A stretch of 64,000 nucleotides of DNA, from assembly GCF_033547075.1 (NCBI RefSeq), contig NZ_CP137891.1, positions 1,488,001-1,552,000 of the forward strand, in the 5' to 3' direction. Below are positions 1 through 8,766 of this stretch, piece after piece (within the stretch, counting starts at the first letter, position 1; the number at the start of each line of letters is the position of its first letter). Source of the stretch: Flavobacterium ardleyense (lineage in GTDB: Bacteria > Bacteroidota > Bacteroidia > Flavobacteriales > Flavobacteriaceae). The position numbers and the translations under genes are program-made. The notes under the pieces are model-generated. The model saw nothing but the letters and a program-made list of their open reading frames with translations, was not told the DNA's origin and ran no database searches.

Positions 1-3000
1 AATGCAGGTAGAATAAGAGAAGTACATTGTTCTACATTTGCTATCGCTCCTATAACAGGAGTTTTATTAATTGTGATGTCAACTATATTTTCGTCATGAC
101 ATCTTATTCTATCTCCAGCCTCGGTAAAAATATACAAAGTTGTCGATTCTGTAATTATTTGTCCCGCGTGCAGCATGCCACTGTTCGCGGTTGGTCCACC
201 AGGATTTGCGTAGTAGTTACCTACAGTTAGTGCAGGAAGTACATATTGATCACATGCTGTAATAGGACCCAAACTGTCAGCTTCTACAGAGAATATAAAT
301 AGTTCAAAACTACTTTCTGCGGTGCACGACGGAGTAGTATTGGTTGCGCTATACATGTAGATTGTTTGAGATTCGTATACAATCGTTCCTCCAGGAAGTA
401 ACTGTCCTGTCCCGCCTGGACCAGTGTAGTAGTTTCCGTTTGAAAGTGGTGTTAAAACATAAAAATTACAGATGTCAATGTCTGCACGAGGATCTAATTG
501 TGCAGGCGCATTTACTACAACGGTAAATGTAGATTGATTGTAACACCCATCTGCCAAAGCTGCATAAATATATATGATCCGAGTGCTTGTGATAACGTCT
601 CCTTCAAATAATTGCTGACCAGCGCCTAAAGGAGCAGAATAATATGCACCATTTGCCAAAGCTGGCAATGTATAACCACCGCATACCGCTACATTAGGAA
701 GTATATCTATTGTTGGTTGGTTGATCGTGATACTAAATTGTACATCTGCTGCACAAGCTTGTGTATTATTGTTTATGTATATATAAATTATCGCAGAAGC
801 ATTTATCACAGTATTTGCAGGTATTAGTTCACCAGTTCCATTTGGTCCTGTGTAATAAGTACCAATAGGTAAAGCAGGTAGTGTATAAGGTTCACACTGA
901 ATTATATCTTCAGGTTGCAAATCGCCAATAAATATTTTAAACGACCGTTGCTTCGCACATAGAATTGGGTTGGTGTTTTGTGCATAAATATAAATTCTTT
1001 GGGTCGTTGTTATCGTCGTTCCAGCTGTGAGTTGAACTCCAGTTCCATTTGGGCCAGTAAAATAAGAACCTACAGTAAGTGCTGGCAATGTATAACCTAC
1101 ACAATCAAAAACATCTTGAACCGGAGCCAACACTGGTGAATCTGCAATTGTCACATCAAAACTAAGGGAGATGATACAAAAAGGCTCTACAAGGGCTTCG
1201 TAATAGATATAGATTGTTTGTGAAGTAGTTACTGAACTTCCTTGGGCAATTAACTGACCTTGACCATCTGGCTGAGTATAGAAATTTCCATATTCAATTG
1301 AGGGTACTATATACTTATCACAATAAGTACCGTCGGGTTGTGCAATTTTTAAAGGGTCAATTACCGTAATTTTAAAACTACTTGAACCAGGGCATGCGTC
1401 AGGTCCAGTTCCAGGATTGTAAATATGAATAACCTGCGTTTCAGTGATTATATGTCCAGCAAATAAGGGAGTTCCTCCTCCATTTATTGCGGTGAAATAG
1501 TTTCCGTTTACTAATTCTGGAAGTATAAATTGATCGCAAACCAGCTCGTCAGGAAGTTCATCTACGGGCGCAAGTGCATTGATTATAAGGTTAAAGCTTG
1601 TAGTGCTGAAGCAGGTGGGATCACCGATATTTTGTACTCTAACATATATTGTCTGTCCTGCAGATAATAGAGAGCTAGCAAGTGCATTAATTCCGTTTTG
1701 TGCGTCAGATTCAGAGCTATAATAAGTTACTGAGTAAAATTCTGCACTCTGACCACCTAGTATAACTCCTTTGTTGGCATCAAGATTAAATACGGCATTG
1801 TGTTGCGTACTTGATCGTTCGCATTTTTTTAAATCTGGCGCAGCGTAGGCTACTGCTGGGGGCAAAAAGACAAGATTAAATGATTTGACAGCCACACATC
1901 CGTTTATAGAATTTTGAACTCTAATAAAGATTTCTTGGTTGGTCGCACCTAAATAATTTTGGGGTAGTGGATTTACATTATTTTGCGCATCTCCAATTGT
2001 AAGATGATAAGATATTGGTGAGTTTGTTGGTACACCTTGATTAATCAATGCAGTATTCTGGTATATATCAAAGTTTTGTAAAGCTGTTCCATTATCACAT
2101 TTGTAAATATTTTTTGGAGAGGGAAAATCAAAAACCGGATAGAATTCAACAATAACTTCATCGGTTTCTGGAGAGCAGTCTCCTAGTAATTTTGTGTAGC
2201 TTACAGAGTAAGTTCCCGGTGTAGTAACGGTCAAGGTTGAAGCAGTTTGTCCTGCGATAACAACCCCATTTTTCAACCACTGAAATGAATATAGGTTGGG
2301 GTCTAGAGTAGTAACAAGTTCTTGGCTGCCATCACTACAGATTGCTGTATTGTTGCTTACTAGAAAATCTGCACCCAACACATTTTGGCCTATATTAAAA
2401 CTATTTTCAGCGATGAAGATTGCAGAGTCAGATTTATAATCACCACGGTCTGCAATTACAAGTTTAATGTGATAAGGTGTATTTGGGGTAAGAATTGAAC
2501 TAGCGGTCAAAACCTTGGTTTGTCCATTAAAATTTGTTGCTGAGTCTGCCATCCCTGTTCCACCATTAAAGCGTCCAAAAAAATCAGCATTTACAGATGG
2601 GCAAGAAGAGTTGTACAAGAAGTCTCTAATTGTAACTACCGAAATTGGTAAGTTGGTTCCTGGCACCACCGCTAGATTGGTGGTCACACCGGTGTTTAAA
2701 TTTGTAAGTAAAAATGCAAATGCATCTGAGTACTCACACTGGAAATTTCCATATTCTTCCGATGCAAAAATAAAATCGAAACTAAATTGTGGTGAAATCG
2801 AGGTAAAGTCAAATTCTAATACGGTAGCATTTGTAGAATTCATGCTAATTCCCGCCGCTGCCAAAACTGATTCGAGATCTGCATCACCTAGCCACGCGCT
2901 GGATCCTTCATGCAGCATTGTTGCATTAGGTCCCGCAGCGCTAAGAACGTTTCCGGTGCTTAGGACAACTCCCGCAGTCATTGGAAAATTAGGATTTGTG

Positions 3001-3203
3001 TTGGTAAATTTACCAATACCATTGTGCGAGCCATAATTTGTGCCAGTCCGCCAAGTTACATTTTGCGCATTTACGCAAGGAGAATTAATTAATACGTCAT
3101 TAACTAATTCAGGAACAGTCTGCGGCCCGGTACTTACACTGATAGATTGTGCAAACATTCCGAAAGAGCAAACAAGTAAAACTAAAAGTAGTGTTCTTTT
3201 CAT
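1..3203 (-). CDS. Giant choice-of-anchor-L repeat protein, T9SS-type, 3' part off the window
   Basis: Reading frame is open from an ATG at 3203 to the left edge, at least 1067 residues with no stop, so the gene is partial. It opens with a signal peptide (MKRTLLLVLLVCSFGMFAQ), followed by a choice-of-anchor-L-like domain (VVLSTGNV, GDADLE, FDFIFASEEYGNFQCEYSDAF), Ig-like segments, then at least seven 70-80-residue repeats built around LPxLxxGxYYTGPNGTG and TQTIYIY. It is a close paralogue of the next gene (3608-8191), which is intact and ends in a type B sorting domain; the same ending is expected here but lies outside the window. By family it should be exported by T9SS and stay on the surface or be secreted as an adhesin-like protein. 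The ligand is unknown. Confidence 0.88.
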   Translation of the reverse strand, partial: MKRTLLLVLLVCSFGMFAQSISVSTGPQTVPELVNDVLINSPCVNAQNVTWRTGTNYGSHNGIGKFTNTNPNFPMTAGVVLSTGNVLSAAGPNATMLHEGSSAWLGDADLESVLAAAGISMNSTNATVLEFDFTSISPQFSFDFIFASEEYGNFQCEYSDAFAFLLTNLNTGVTTNLAVVPGTNLPISVVTIRDFLYNSSCPSVNADFFGRFNGGTGMADSATNFNGQTKVLTASSILTPNTPYHIKLVIADRGDYKSDSAIFIAENSFNIGQNVLGADFLVSNNTAICSDGSQELVTTLDPNLYSFQWLKNGVVIAGQTASTLTVTTPGTYSVSYTKLLGDCSPETDEVIVEFYPVFDFPSPKNIYKCDNGTALQNFDIYQNTALINQGVPTNSPISYHLTIGDAQNNVNPLPQNYLGATNQEIFIRVQNSINGCVAVKSFNLVFLPPAVAYAAPDLKKCERSSTQHNAVFNLDANKGVILGGQSAEFYSVTYYSSESDAQNGINALASSLLSAGQTIYVRVQNIGDPTCFSTTSFNLIINALAPVDELPDELVCDQFILPELVNGNYFTAINGGGTPLFAGHIITETQVIHIYNPGTGPDACPGSSSFKITVIDPLKIAQPDGTYCDKYIVPSIEYGNFYTQPDGQGQLIAQGSSVTTSQTIYIYYEALVEPFCIISLSFDVTIADSPVLAPVQDVFDCVGYTLPALTVGSYFTGPNGTGVQLTAGTTITTTQRIYIYAQNTNPILCAKQRSFKIFIGDLQPEDIIQCEPYTLPALPIGTYYTGPNGTGELIPANTVINASAIIYIYINNNTQACAADVQFSITINQPTIDILPNVAVCGGYTLPALANGAYYSAPLGAGQQLFEGDVITSTRIIYIYAALADGCYNQSTFTVVVNAPAQLDPRADIDICNFYVLTPLSNGNYYTGPGGTGQLLPGGTIVYESQTIYMYSATNTTPSCTAESSFELFIFSVEADSLGPITACDQYVLPALTVGNYYANPGGPTANSGMLHAGQIITESTTLYIFTEAGDRIRCHDENIVDITINKTPVIGAIANVEQCTSLILPA

Positions 3204-3222
3204 TTGGGGTAATTTTATGGTG

Positions 3223-3255
3223 CAAATATTCATTCAATTATCGGTTAAATACAAA
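3223..3255 (-). promoter_or_regulatory. Probable promoter of the partial giant repeat gene
   Basis: On the minus strand TTTG (3255-3252) is followed after 21 nt by AATATTTG (3230-3223), one base from the Bacteroidota -7 consensus TAnnTTTG, 19 nt before the ATG at 3203. The paralogue at 8191 has the same arrangement with the same 21-nt spacing. Confidence 0.6.
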
Positions 3256-3500
3256 TAAAACCGATGAACTACATCAAATATATAAAACGTGTAAGATTAT
3301 CCTATTGAAGTGTAAAATTTTTTCAATCTTTTTTTAGTATAGAATGGTAGGATTATATCGTAGGGCTACAGGAACTATGCTGGTAATTTATAATTATTGT
3401 GCTCCTATAGATGGGCATTTTATTGATTTGTTAGTCTTACGCAATTAGTTAGGAAAATTTAACGATGCTAGGAGCAGTTTCTTAGTATTTATAAATGAAA

Positions 3501-3540
3501 TATACCTCTTAAATAAAGTATAATTTATCTAAGAGGTATA
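3501..3540 (-). terminator. Hairpin terminator of the 1527-residue repeat protein gene
   Basis: A long inverted repeat, TATACCTCTTA ... TAAGAGGTATA with the arms extended by AATAAA/TTTAT, lies about 70 nt beyond the stop codon at 3608. On the minus strand it is followed by a T-rich stretch. The rest of 3256-3607 is AT-rich and shows no gene. Confidence 0.65.
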
Positions 3541-3607
3541 AGTTAAATATTACAAATGATTGAATTTGTCTACGGAGGTATTCTAAAAAATAATATACTA
3601 CATCAGA

Positions 3608-6600
3608 CTATCGCTTTAAAGTAAAATGTGATTTAAACTCCCTTTGCACATTTTCAATTTCATAAGATACTACAAACCAATAATCAGTAGACGGTAGTGG
3701 ATTTCCTAAGTACAGTCCATCCCATCCTGCGGTCTTGGAGTTTATGCGATAAACAATTTTTCCGTATCGATCCATAATAGTTATGTTCACATCATTTGCG
3801 TAATTTAAATCAGATATATTCCAAGAATCGTTAATGCCATCACCATTAGGTGTAAAATAGCGCGGATAATTTATAATTAACACTGAAGTAGTTGTTTCTC
3901 CGCACCCATTCTTATCTCGAACCGTAACTGTATGAATTCCCCCACTGAGATTATAAAAAGTTGGATCATCTTGAAATAAGCCATTATCAATCTGATACTC
4001 ATAATCTCCTCCCACACCATTTGCAATAACTGTTACATAAGTCTGATCTGCAAAGTCTGTACTTGTTGTATAGGTAATTGATGCAGGTTCAGAGGGGCTG
4101 AGTGTTACTGTTCTGATTGATGAACATCCCGTAATGGAATTAGTAGAAGTAAGACTATAATTTCCAGGGAGAGTTGCAGTATAATTTGCTTCAGTACCTA
4201 AAATTTGCCCAGAAGCATCCTTCCACTCAAAGCTATGTGAGTTTGCATTTAATCCAGAAAAAATAGTCTTTGGACTCAATAATGTTTGGGTTTCACTATC
4301 AATACAGATAAATGTATCTTCAAAAGTTGGTTCAGGTAACTTCTTTACAAAAATCGTAATTTTTACAGTATCAAAACAATTAGGCGCCAGTGCATTATTA
4401 ACTCGGGCATAAACTGTTGGCTTCGTAGAATTTATAACTGGGTTACTATTTAGATTTGCCTCAGAAAGGCTTTCATGAAATGTTACACTAAATTCAGCTC
4501 CTATTTGCGTCCCCAATACTGTAGATGCTAGAGTAGATAGATTAAAATTAAATACCCCATCGTTTACATCATCTTCATCGCATAAGGTTGTCATTGATGC
4601 TGGGACTGTAAAAGCTATTGGTTGTGGAACAATTGTCAGAACAAATTCGCTCTCATCTGAGCAAGCTGATGCAAAAGGAGATTGCCCATAAATATAGTAG
4701 GTGCCGCTTTCTGTAACTGTGGTTCCTGGCGCAATTTGGATTCCATTTCCTCCTGGCTCTGTATAATAGTTTCCAACTGACAAATTAGGTAATTTATAAC
4801 CGCTGCAAGTTGTTAGATCAGGTAGTTCACTTACATTATAAATCTTTGCCATAAAACTTTCTTGATCAAAACAATTAGGTGTAGTTTCGGTTTCAGCGTA
4901 TATATAAATAGTTTGCGATGATGTGATTAAATCTCCAGCACTAAGTTGAGTCCCTTCACCATTAGGCTCTGTATAATAATTTCCTACAGAAATAGATGGC
5001 AGGGTAAAGGATTCACATCTTTCCACGTTTGGCATTGCTGCGACGATAGGTGTGTAATTGATTGTAATGTTTACAACGTTTTCGTCACTGCACACGATTC
5101 TTTCTCCTGATTCTATATAGATATAAAGCGTTGTTGACTGTATGATATTAGTACCAGCCTCAATATTTGTGGCATTGGTGTAAGGACCTCCGGAATTTGC
5201 GTAGTATTTTCCAATTTCTAACTCGGGTAGCACATAATTATCACAGGATACAATATCGCCAAGGTCATCTGCTTCTACGGCAAAAATAAATACTTCAAAG
5301 CTAGATTCGGCAGTACAAGGCGGTGTAGCTGTTGTGGAATTGTAAACATAAACAATTTGAGATTCATATAAAATTGTGCCGCCCGGCAACAATTGACCAG
5401 TACCGCCTGGTCCTGTATAATAATTACCATTTGTTAGTGGCGTTAAAGTATAAGAATCGCAAATGTCAATATCTGCTCTAGAATCTATTAATGCAGGAGC
5501 ATTTACCGTAACAGTAAAAGACGACTGATTTTTACATTCGTCACTAAAATACGCATAAATATAAATCGTTTGGGTTGTTTCGATAAGATCGCCTTCATTT
5601 AACTGAATTCCACCCCCATCTGGAGCTGTAAAATAATTCCCACTTAATAATGTAGGTAATTCGTAAGCTCCGCAAGCTACTAGATCTTCAAATACGTTAA
5701 TTTGTGGCTGCGATATCGTCAGTGAAAACTGAACATTGTTGGCACAAGTTTGGGTGCTATTTCCGATATGGATATAAATTATTTGGGAAGTACTAATGAA
5801 GGTTCCCGCCTCAATTTGTTGACCAGTTCCATTAGGACCGGTATAATATTGACCGATCGGAAGCTGTGGCAGTTGATAAGGCTCGCACTGATTTACATCT
5901 GCGGGTTGTAAATTTCCAATATATACCGTGAATTTCTTCCCCGCTGAGCACCCTAAGGGACCTGCATTTACGGCATAAAAATAAACATCTTGAGTGGCGG
6001 TGATTACTGTCCCTGCCGCAATTTCTGAACCGCCTCCGTTTGCCTGAGTATAGTAGTTACCTTGCGGTAAAGGGGGTAGGGTATAAGATTCGCAGTCTAG
6101 AACGTCCTGGATGTTATCTAATGAAGGAGAAGGATAGATTGTTACATCAAAACTTGTATTAATTTCACATATAGGTGCAACAGTTGTCTGATAATAAACA
6201 TAAATTGTTTGAGTAGTAGTTATTGAGCTCCCTTGCTCTAATACTTCTCCACCACCATTTGGTTCTGTATAAAATTCTCCATACTCCAGGGTTGGTAATT
6301 GGTAAGTATCACAATGACTACTACTTGGTGGCGTTAGAGCAATAGGGTCTATTACGGTTACTTTAAAACTTCTTTGCGCTGCACAGCCACCTGTTTGTGT
6401 ACTTCCGTTGTAAATATAAATTGTCTGGGTTTGTGTAATTATGGTTCCTGCCGGAAGTAATTGTCCTCCGCCATCAATGGCACTATAATAATTCCCGTTT
6501 TCCAAAGGAGGGAGAATATATTCTGAACAAACAATTATACTCGGTAAATAATCTACTGCTGGAGTTTCTAATACGATTAGTTCAAATGTGCTAGTGGTAA

Positions 6601-8191
6601 AACAGGTTGGGTCGGAGATGTTTTGTACTCTAACGTAAATCGTTGCATTTCCCGAAGTAAAAATTGGGCTCAATGCATTTACACCATTATTAGCATCAAT
6701 TTCCGCGGAGTGATAAGTTACCACATAGTCATCCTCACTCTGACCATTTAAAATAGCAGATTTATTGTCGTTTAAATTAAAACTTGCGTAATGTTGAGTT
6801 GAGGATTTTTCGCATTTACTTAAATTTGGAGCAGTGTAAGCAGTAGGAGGTGGAACGAATAGTAGAGTGAATGCTTTAATACCAGGACATCCGCCGGGGT
6901 TTTCAACTCTCACGTAAATTGTCTGGTTGCCACTACTACTATAAAATTGAGGTAGTGGATTTACATTATTTAAAGCATCGTCGGCACTTAAGTGATAAGT
7001 AACTGGCGTCGTATCCGGAAGATTTGCCGTTACTACAGCATTATTTTGATACAAATCAAATTCTTGATTGCCCGCAGCTGTATTACATCTACTTAAATTT
7101 TTTGGTGTTGGAAATTCAAAAGGAGCGTAATATTGTATAATTATCGAATCTGTTTCCGGTAAGCAGCCGTCTAACAATTTGGTATAAGTTAGAGTATAGG
7201 TTCCCGCAGAGGTTACTAAAAGTGTCGGTGATTGTTCGCCTGCCAGAACATTTCCATTTCGTTTCCAAACAAATGAGTATTCATCAGGATTTAAGGTACT
7301 GTCTAAAAGGTGACTTTCGCCATCGCAGAGAGCGCTATTATCACTAATTGTTAAATCTGATCCTAGAACGAATTGCCCCACATTAAAACTGTCAGAAGAA
7401 ATAAATATTGCTGAATCTGATTCAAAGTCTCCTCTATCAGCAATAACTAATTTTATGTGATAAGGGGTATTTGGTATAAGTAATGCCTTAGCTGTTAATA
7501 ATTTAGTATGTCCGTTATAGTTTGTGGCCGAAGTAGTGGCGCCTGCTCCTCCATTAAAAACTCCAAAGTATTGTTCGTTTTCTGAGGTGCACGAAGAATT
7601 ATATAAGAAATCTCTAATAGTGACTACCGAAATGGGAATATTAGTATTAGGTACAACTGCAAGATTTGTGGTTACCCCAGTGTTAACGTTTGTAAGTAGA
7701 AAAGCAAAAGCGTCCGAGAACTGACATTGAAAATTCCCATATTCTTCTGAGGCAAAAACAAAGTCAAAATTAAACTGCTGTGAGATGGATGTAAAGTCAA
7801 ACTCTAGAACAGTAGCATTGGTCGAGCTCATCGTAATTCCTGCCGCTGCAAGTGTAGCTTCAAGATCCGCATCTCCTACCCAAGCTTCGTTACCATCATT
7901 TAAATCTGTAGTATTAGGTCCAACTCCGTTTACTGCAGAGCCAGTACTCAAAATCACCCCAGCACTCATTGGAAAGTTTGGATTGCTATTCGTAAAATAA
8001 CCGATTCCATTTACTGAGCCAAAATTTGTACCAGTTCGCCAACTAACATTCTGCGCGCTTACGCAAGGAGAGTTAATCAAAACATCGTTGACTAACTCCG
8101 GGATTGTCTGCTGATCTGTCGTTACAGTTATCGTTTGTGATTGTACTGAAAACGAAGCAATTATAAGTAGGTTTAAAAGTATGTTTTTCAT
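3608..8191 (-). CDS. Giant choice-of-anchor-L repeat protein with T9SS type B sorting domain
   Basis: 1527 residues. Order: signal peptide (MKNILLNLLIIASFSVQSQ); choice-of-anchor-L-like domain at about 25-270 (VILSTGSAVNGVGPNTTD, GDADLEATLAAAG, FASEEYGNFQC); Ig-like and PKD-like segments to about 550; nine repeats of about 75 residues at about 555-1190, each with a pattern like LPxLxxGNYYTGPGGTGQ, xxAGTxI and TQTIYIY plus paired cysteines; further Ig-like domains; and a C-terminal gliding-motility-associated type B sorting domain (FTPNGDGINDSWNI ... FKSHFTLKR). By family it is a T9SS cargo that remains surface-attached or is secreted, probably in adhesion or gliding. It is the downstream member of a tandem paralogous pair and ends at its own hairpin. 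No catalytic domain was recognised. Confidence 0.9.
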   Translation of the reverse strand: MKNILLNLLIIASFSVQSQTITVTTDQQTIPELVNDVLINSPCVSAQNVSWRTGTNFGSVNGIGYFTNSNPNFPMSAGVILSTGSAVNGVGPNTTDLNDGNEAWVGDADLEATLAAAGITMSSTNATVLEFDFTSISQQFNFDFVFASEEYGNFQCQFSDAFAFLLTNVNTGVTTNLAVVPNTNIPISVVTIRDFLYNSSCTSENEQYFGVFNGGAGATTSATNYNGHTKLLTAKALLIPNTPYHIKLVIADRGDFESDSAIFISSDSFNVGQFVLGSDLTISDNSALCDGESHLLDSTLNPDEYSFVWKRNGNVLAGEQSPTLLVTSAGTYTLTYTKLLDGCLPETDSIIIQYYAPFEFPTPKNLSRCNTAAGNQEFDLYQNNAVVTANLPDTTPVTYHLSADDALNNVNPLPQFYSSSGNQTIYVRVENPGGCPGIKAFTLLFVPPPTAYTAPNLSKCEKSSTQHYASFNLNDNKSAILNGQSEDDYVVTYHSAEIDANNGVNALSPIFTSGNATIYVRVQNISDPTCFTTSTFELIVLETPAVDYLPSIIVCSEYILPPLENGNYYSAIDGGGQLLPAGTIITQTQTIYIYNGSTQTGGCAAQRSFKVTVIDPIALTPPSSSHCDTYQLPTLEYGEFYTEPNGGGEVLEQGSSITTTQTIYVYYQTTVAPICEINTSFDVTIYPSPSLDNIQDVLDCESYTLPPLPQGNYYTQANGGGSEIAAGTVITATQDVYFYAVNAGPLGCSAGKKFTVYIGNLQPADVNQCEPYQLPQLPIGQYYTGPNGTGQQIEAGTFISTSQIIYIHIGNSTQTCANNVQFSLTISQPQINVFEDLVACGAYELPTLLSGNYFTAPDGGGIQLNEGDLIETTQTIYIYAYFSDECKNQSSFTVTVNAPALIDSRADIDICDSYTLTPLTNGNYYTGPGGTGQLLPGGTILYESQIVYVYNSTTATPPCTAESSFEVFIFAVEADDLGDIVSCDNYVLPELEIGKYYANSGGPYTNATNIEAGTNIIQSTTLYIYIESGERIVCSDENVVNITINYTPIVAAMPNVERCESFTLPSISVGNYYTEPNGEGTQLSAGDLITSSQTIYIYAETETTPNCFDQESFMAKIYNVSELPDLTTCSGYKLPNLSVGNYYTEPGGNGIQIAPGTTVTESGTYYIYGQSPFASACSDESEFVLTIVPQPIAFTVPASMTTLCDEDDVNDGVFNFNLSTLASTVLGTQIGAEFSVTFHESLSEANLNSNPVINSTKPTVYARVNNALAPNCFDTVKITIFVKKLPEPTFEDTFICIDSETQTLLSPKTIFSGLNANSHSFEWKDASGQILGTEANYTATLPGNYSLTSTNSITGCSSIRTVTLSPSEPASITYTTSTDFADQTYVTVIANGVGGDYEYQIDNGLFQDDPTFYNLSGGIHTVTVRDKNGCGETTTSVLIINYPRYFTPNGDGINDSWNISDLNYANDVNITIMDRYGKIVYRINSKTAGWDGLYLGNPLPSTDYWFVVSYEIENVQREFKSHFTLKR

Positions 8192-8211
8192 TTGTGGGGC
8201 AAATTAATCTG

Positions 8212-8244
8212 CAAAGATTCAATCATTTACCCTTTTGTTGCAAA
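8212..8244 (-). promoter_or_regulatory. Probable promoter of the giant repeat gene
   Basis: On the minus strand TTTG (8244-8241), 21 nt, then AATCTTTG (8219-8212), 20 nt before the ATG at 8191. This matches the promoter of the paralogue in both spacing and near-consensus -7. Confidence 0.6.
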
Positions 8245-8736
8245 AAAAATTAGGTGAAAAAAACTCAATATAATAACTATGTAAGTATGGAATAGATATT
8301 ATATAAAGTATAAATTCTAATATTCAAAATTAGAAATCGAGATATTATTACTTGAACCTTACTATTTTTAAACACTCTATAATATTTATGTTAAATTATA
8401 GTTACCTAATGGGTTTTGGCGAAAATAGAGGCTAAAATTATAGATGAAAAATTCATTAATTCACGAATTCTTCGAAAATAGGTATTTTCGCACAATTGAA
8501 ATGGCTTTTCTGCAATGTTCTGAAATTGCTCATTTAGTAGATTTCGATAAAATTTGTGTTGGAGAAACTTTATGACTTCAATATAATAATATTTAGTCCA
8601 ATTATTTAAATGAATAGTTTGTTTTCATATTATTTTTTTAAGCATTGTTAGCCACACCTTACATGTATCAGCGTCAATTATCAAATTACAAGCATAGAGT
8701 TTATTGCCAAATGCCTTTTTCTTCGCACATTTAATT
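8245..8736. other. Divergent intergenic region with an 18-bp palindrome
   Basis: AT-rich stretch between the minus-strand repeat gene and argS with no credible reading frame. The only notable structure is a perfect palindrome with 8-bp arms, CGAAAATAGGTATTTTCG, at 8473-8490. Confidence 0.5.
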
Positions 8737-8744
8737 TATCTTTG
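8737..8744 (+). promoter_or_regulatory. -7 element of argS
   Basis: TATCTTTG matches TAnnTTTG and lies 22 nt upstream of the ATG at 8767. It sits downstream of the in-frame ATG at 8704, so that earlier ATG cannot be the start. No clear -33 element is at the usual distance. Confidence 0.55.
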
Positions 8745-8766
8745 CAACCTTAAAAAACTCCTAATT

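Noticed and set aside
2515..3258. Plus-strand reading frames opposite the partial giant gene
   Set aside because: Shadow frames: the minus-strand frame is open across the region and encodes a recognisable domain series.
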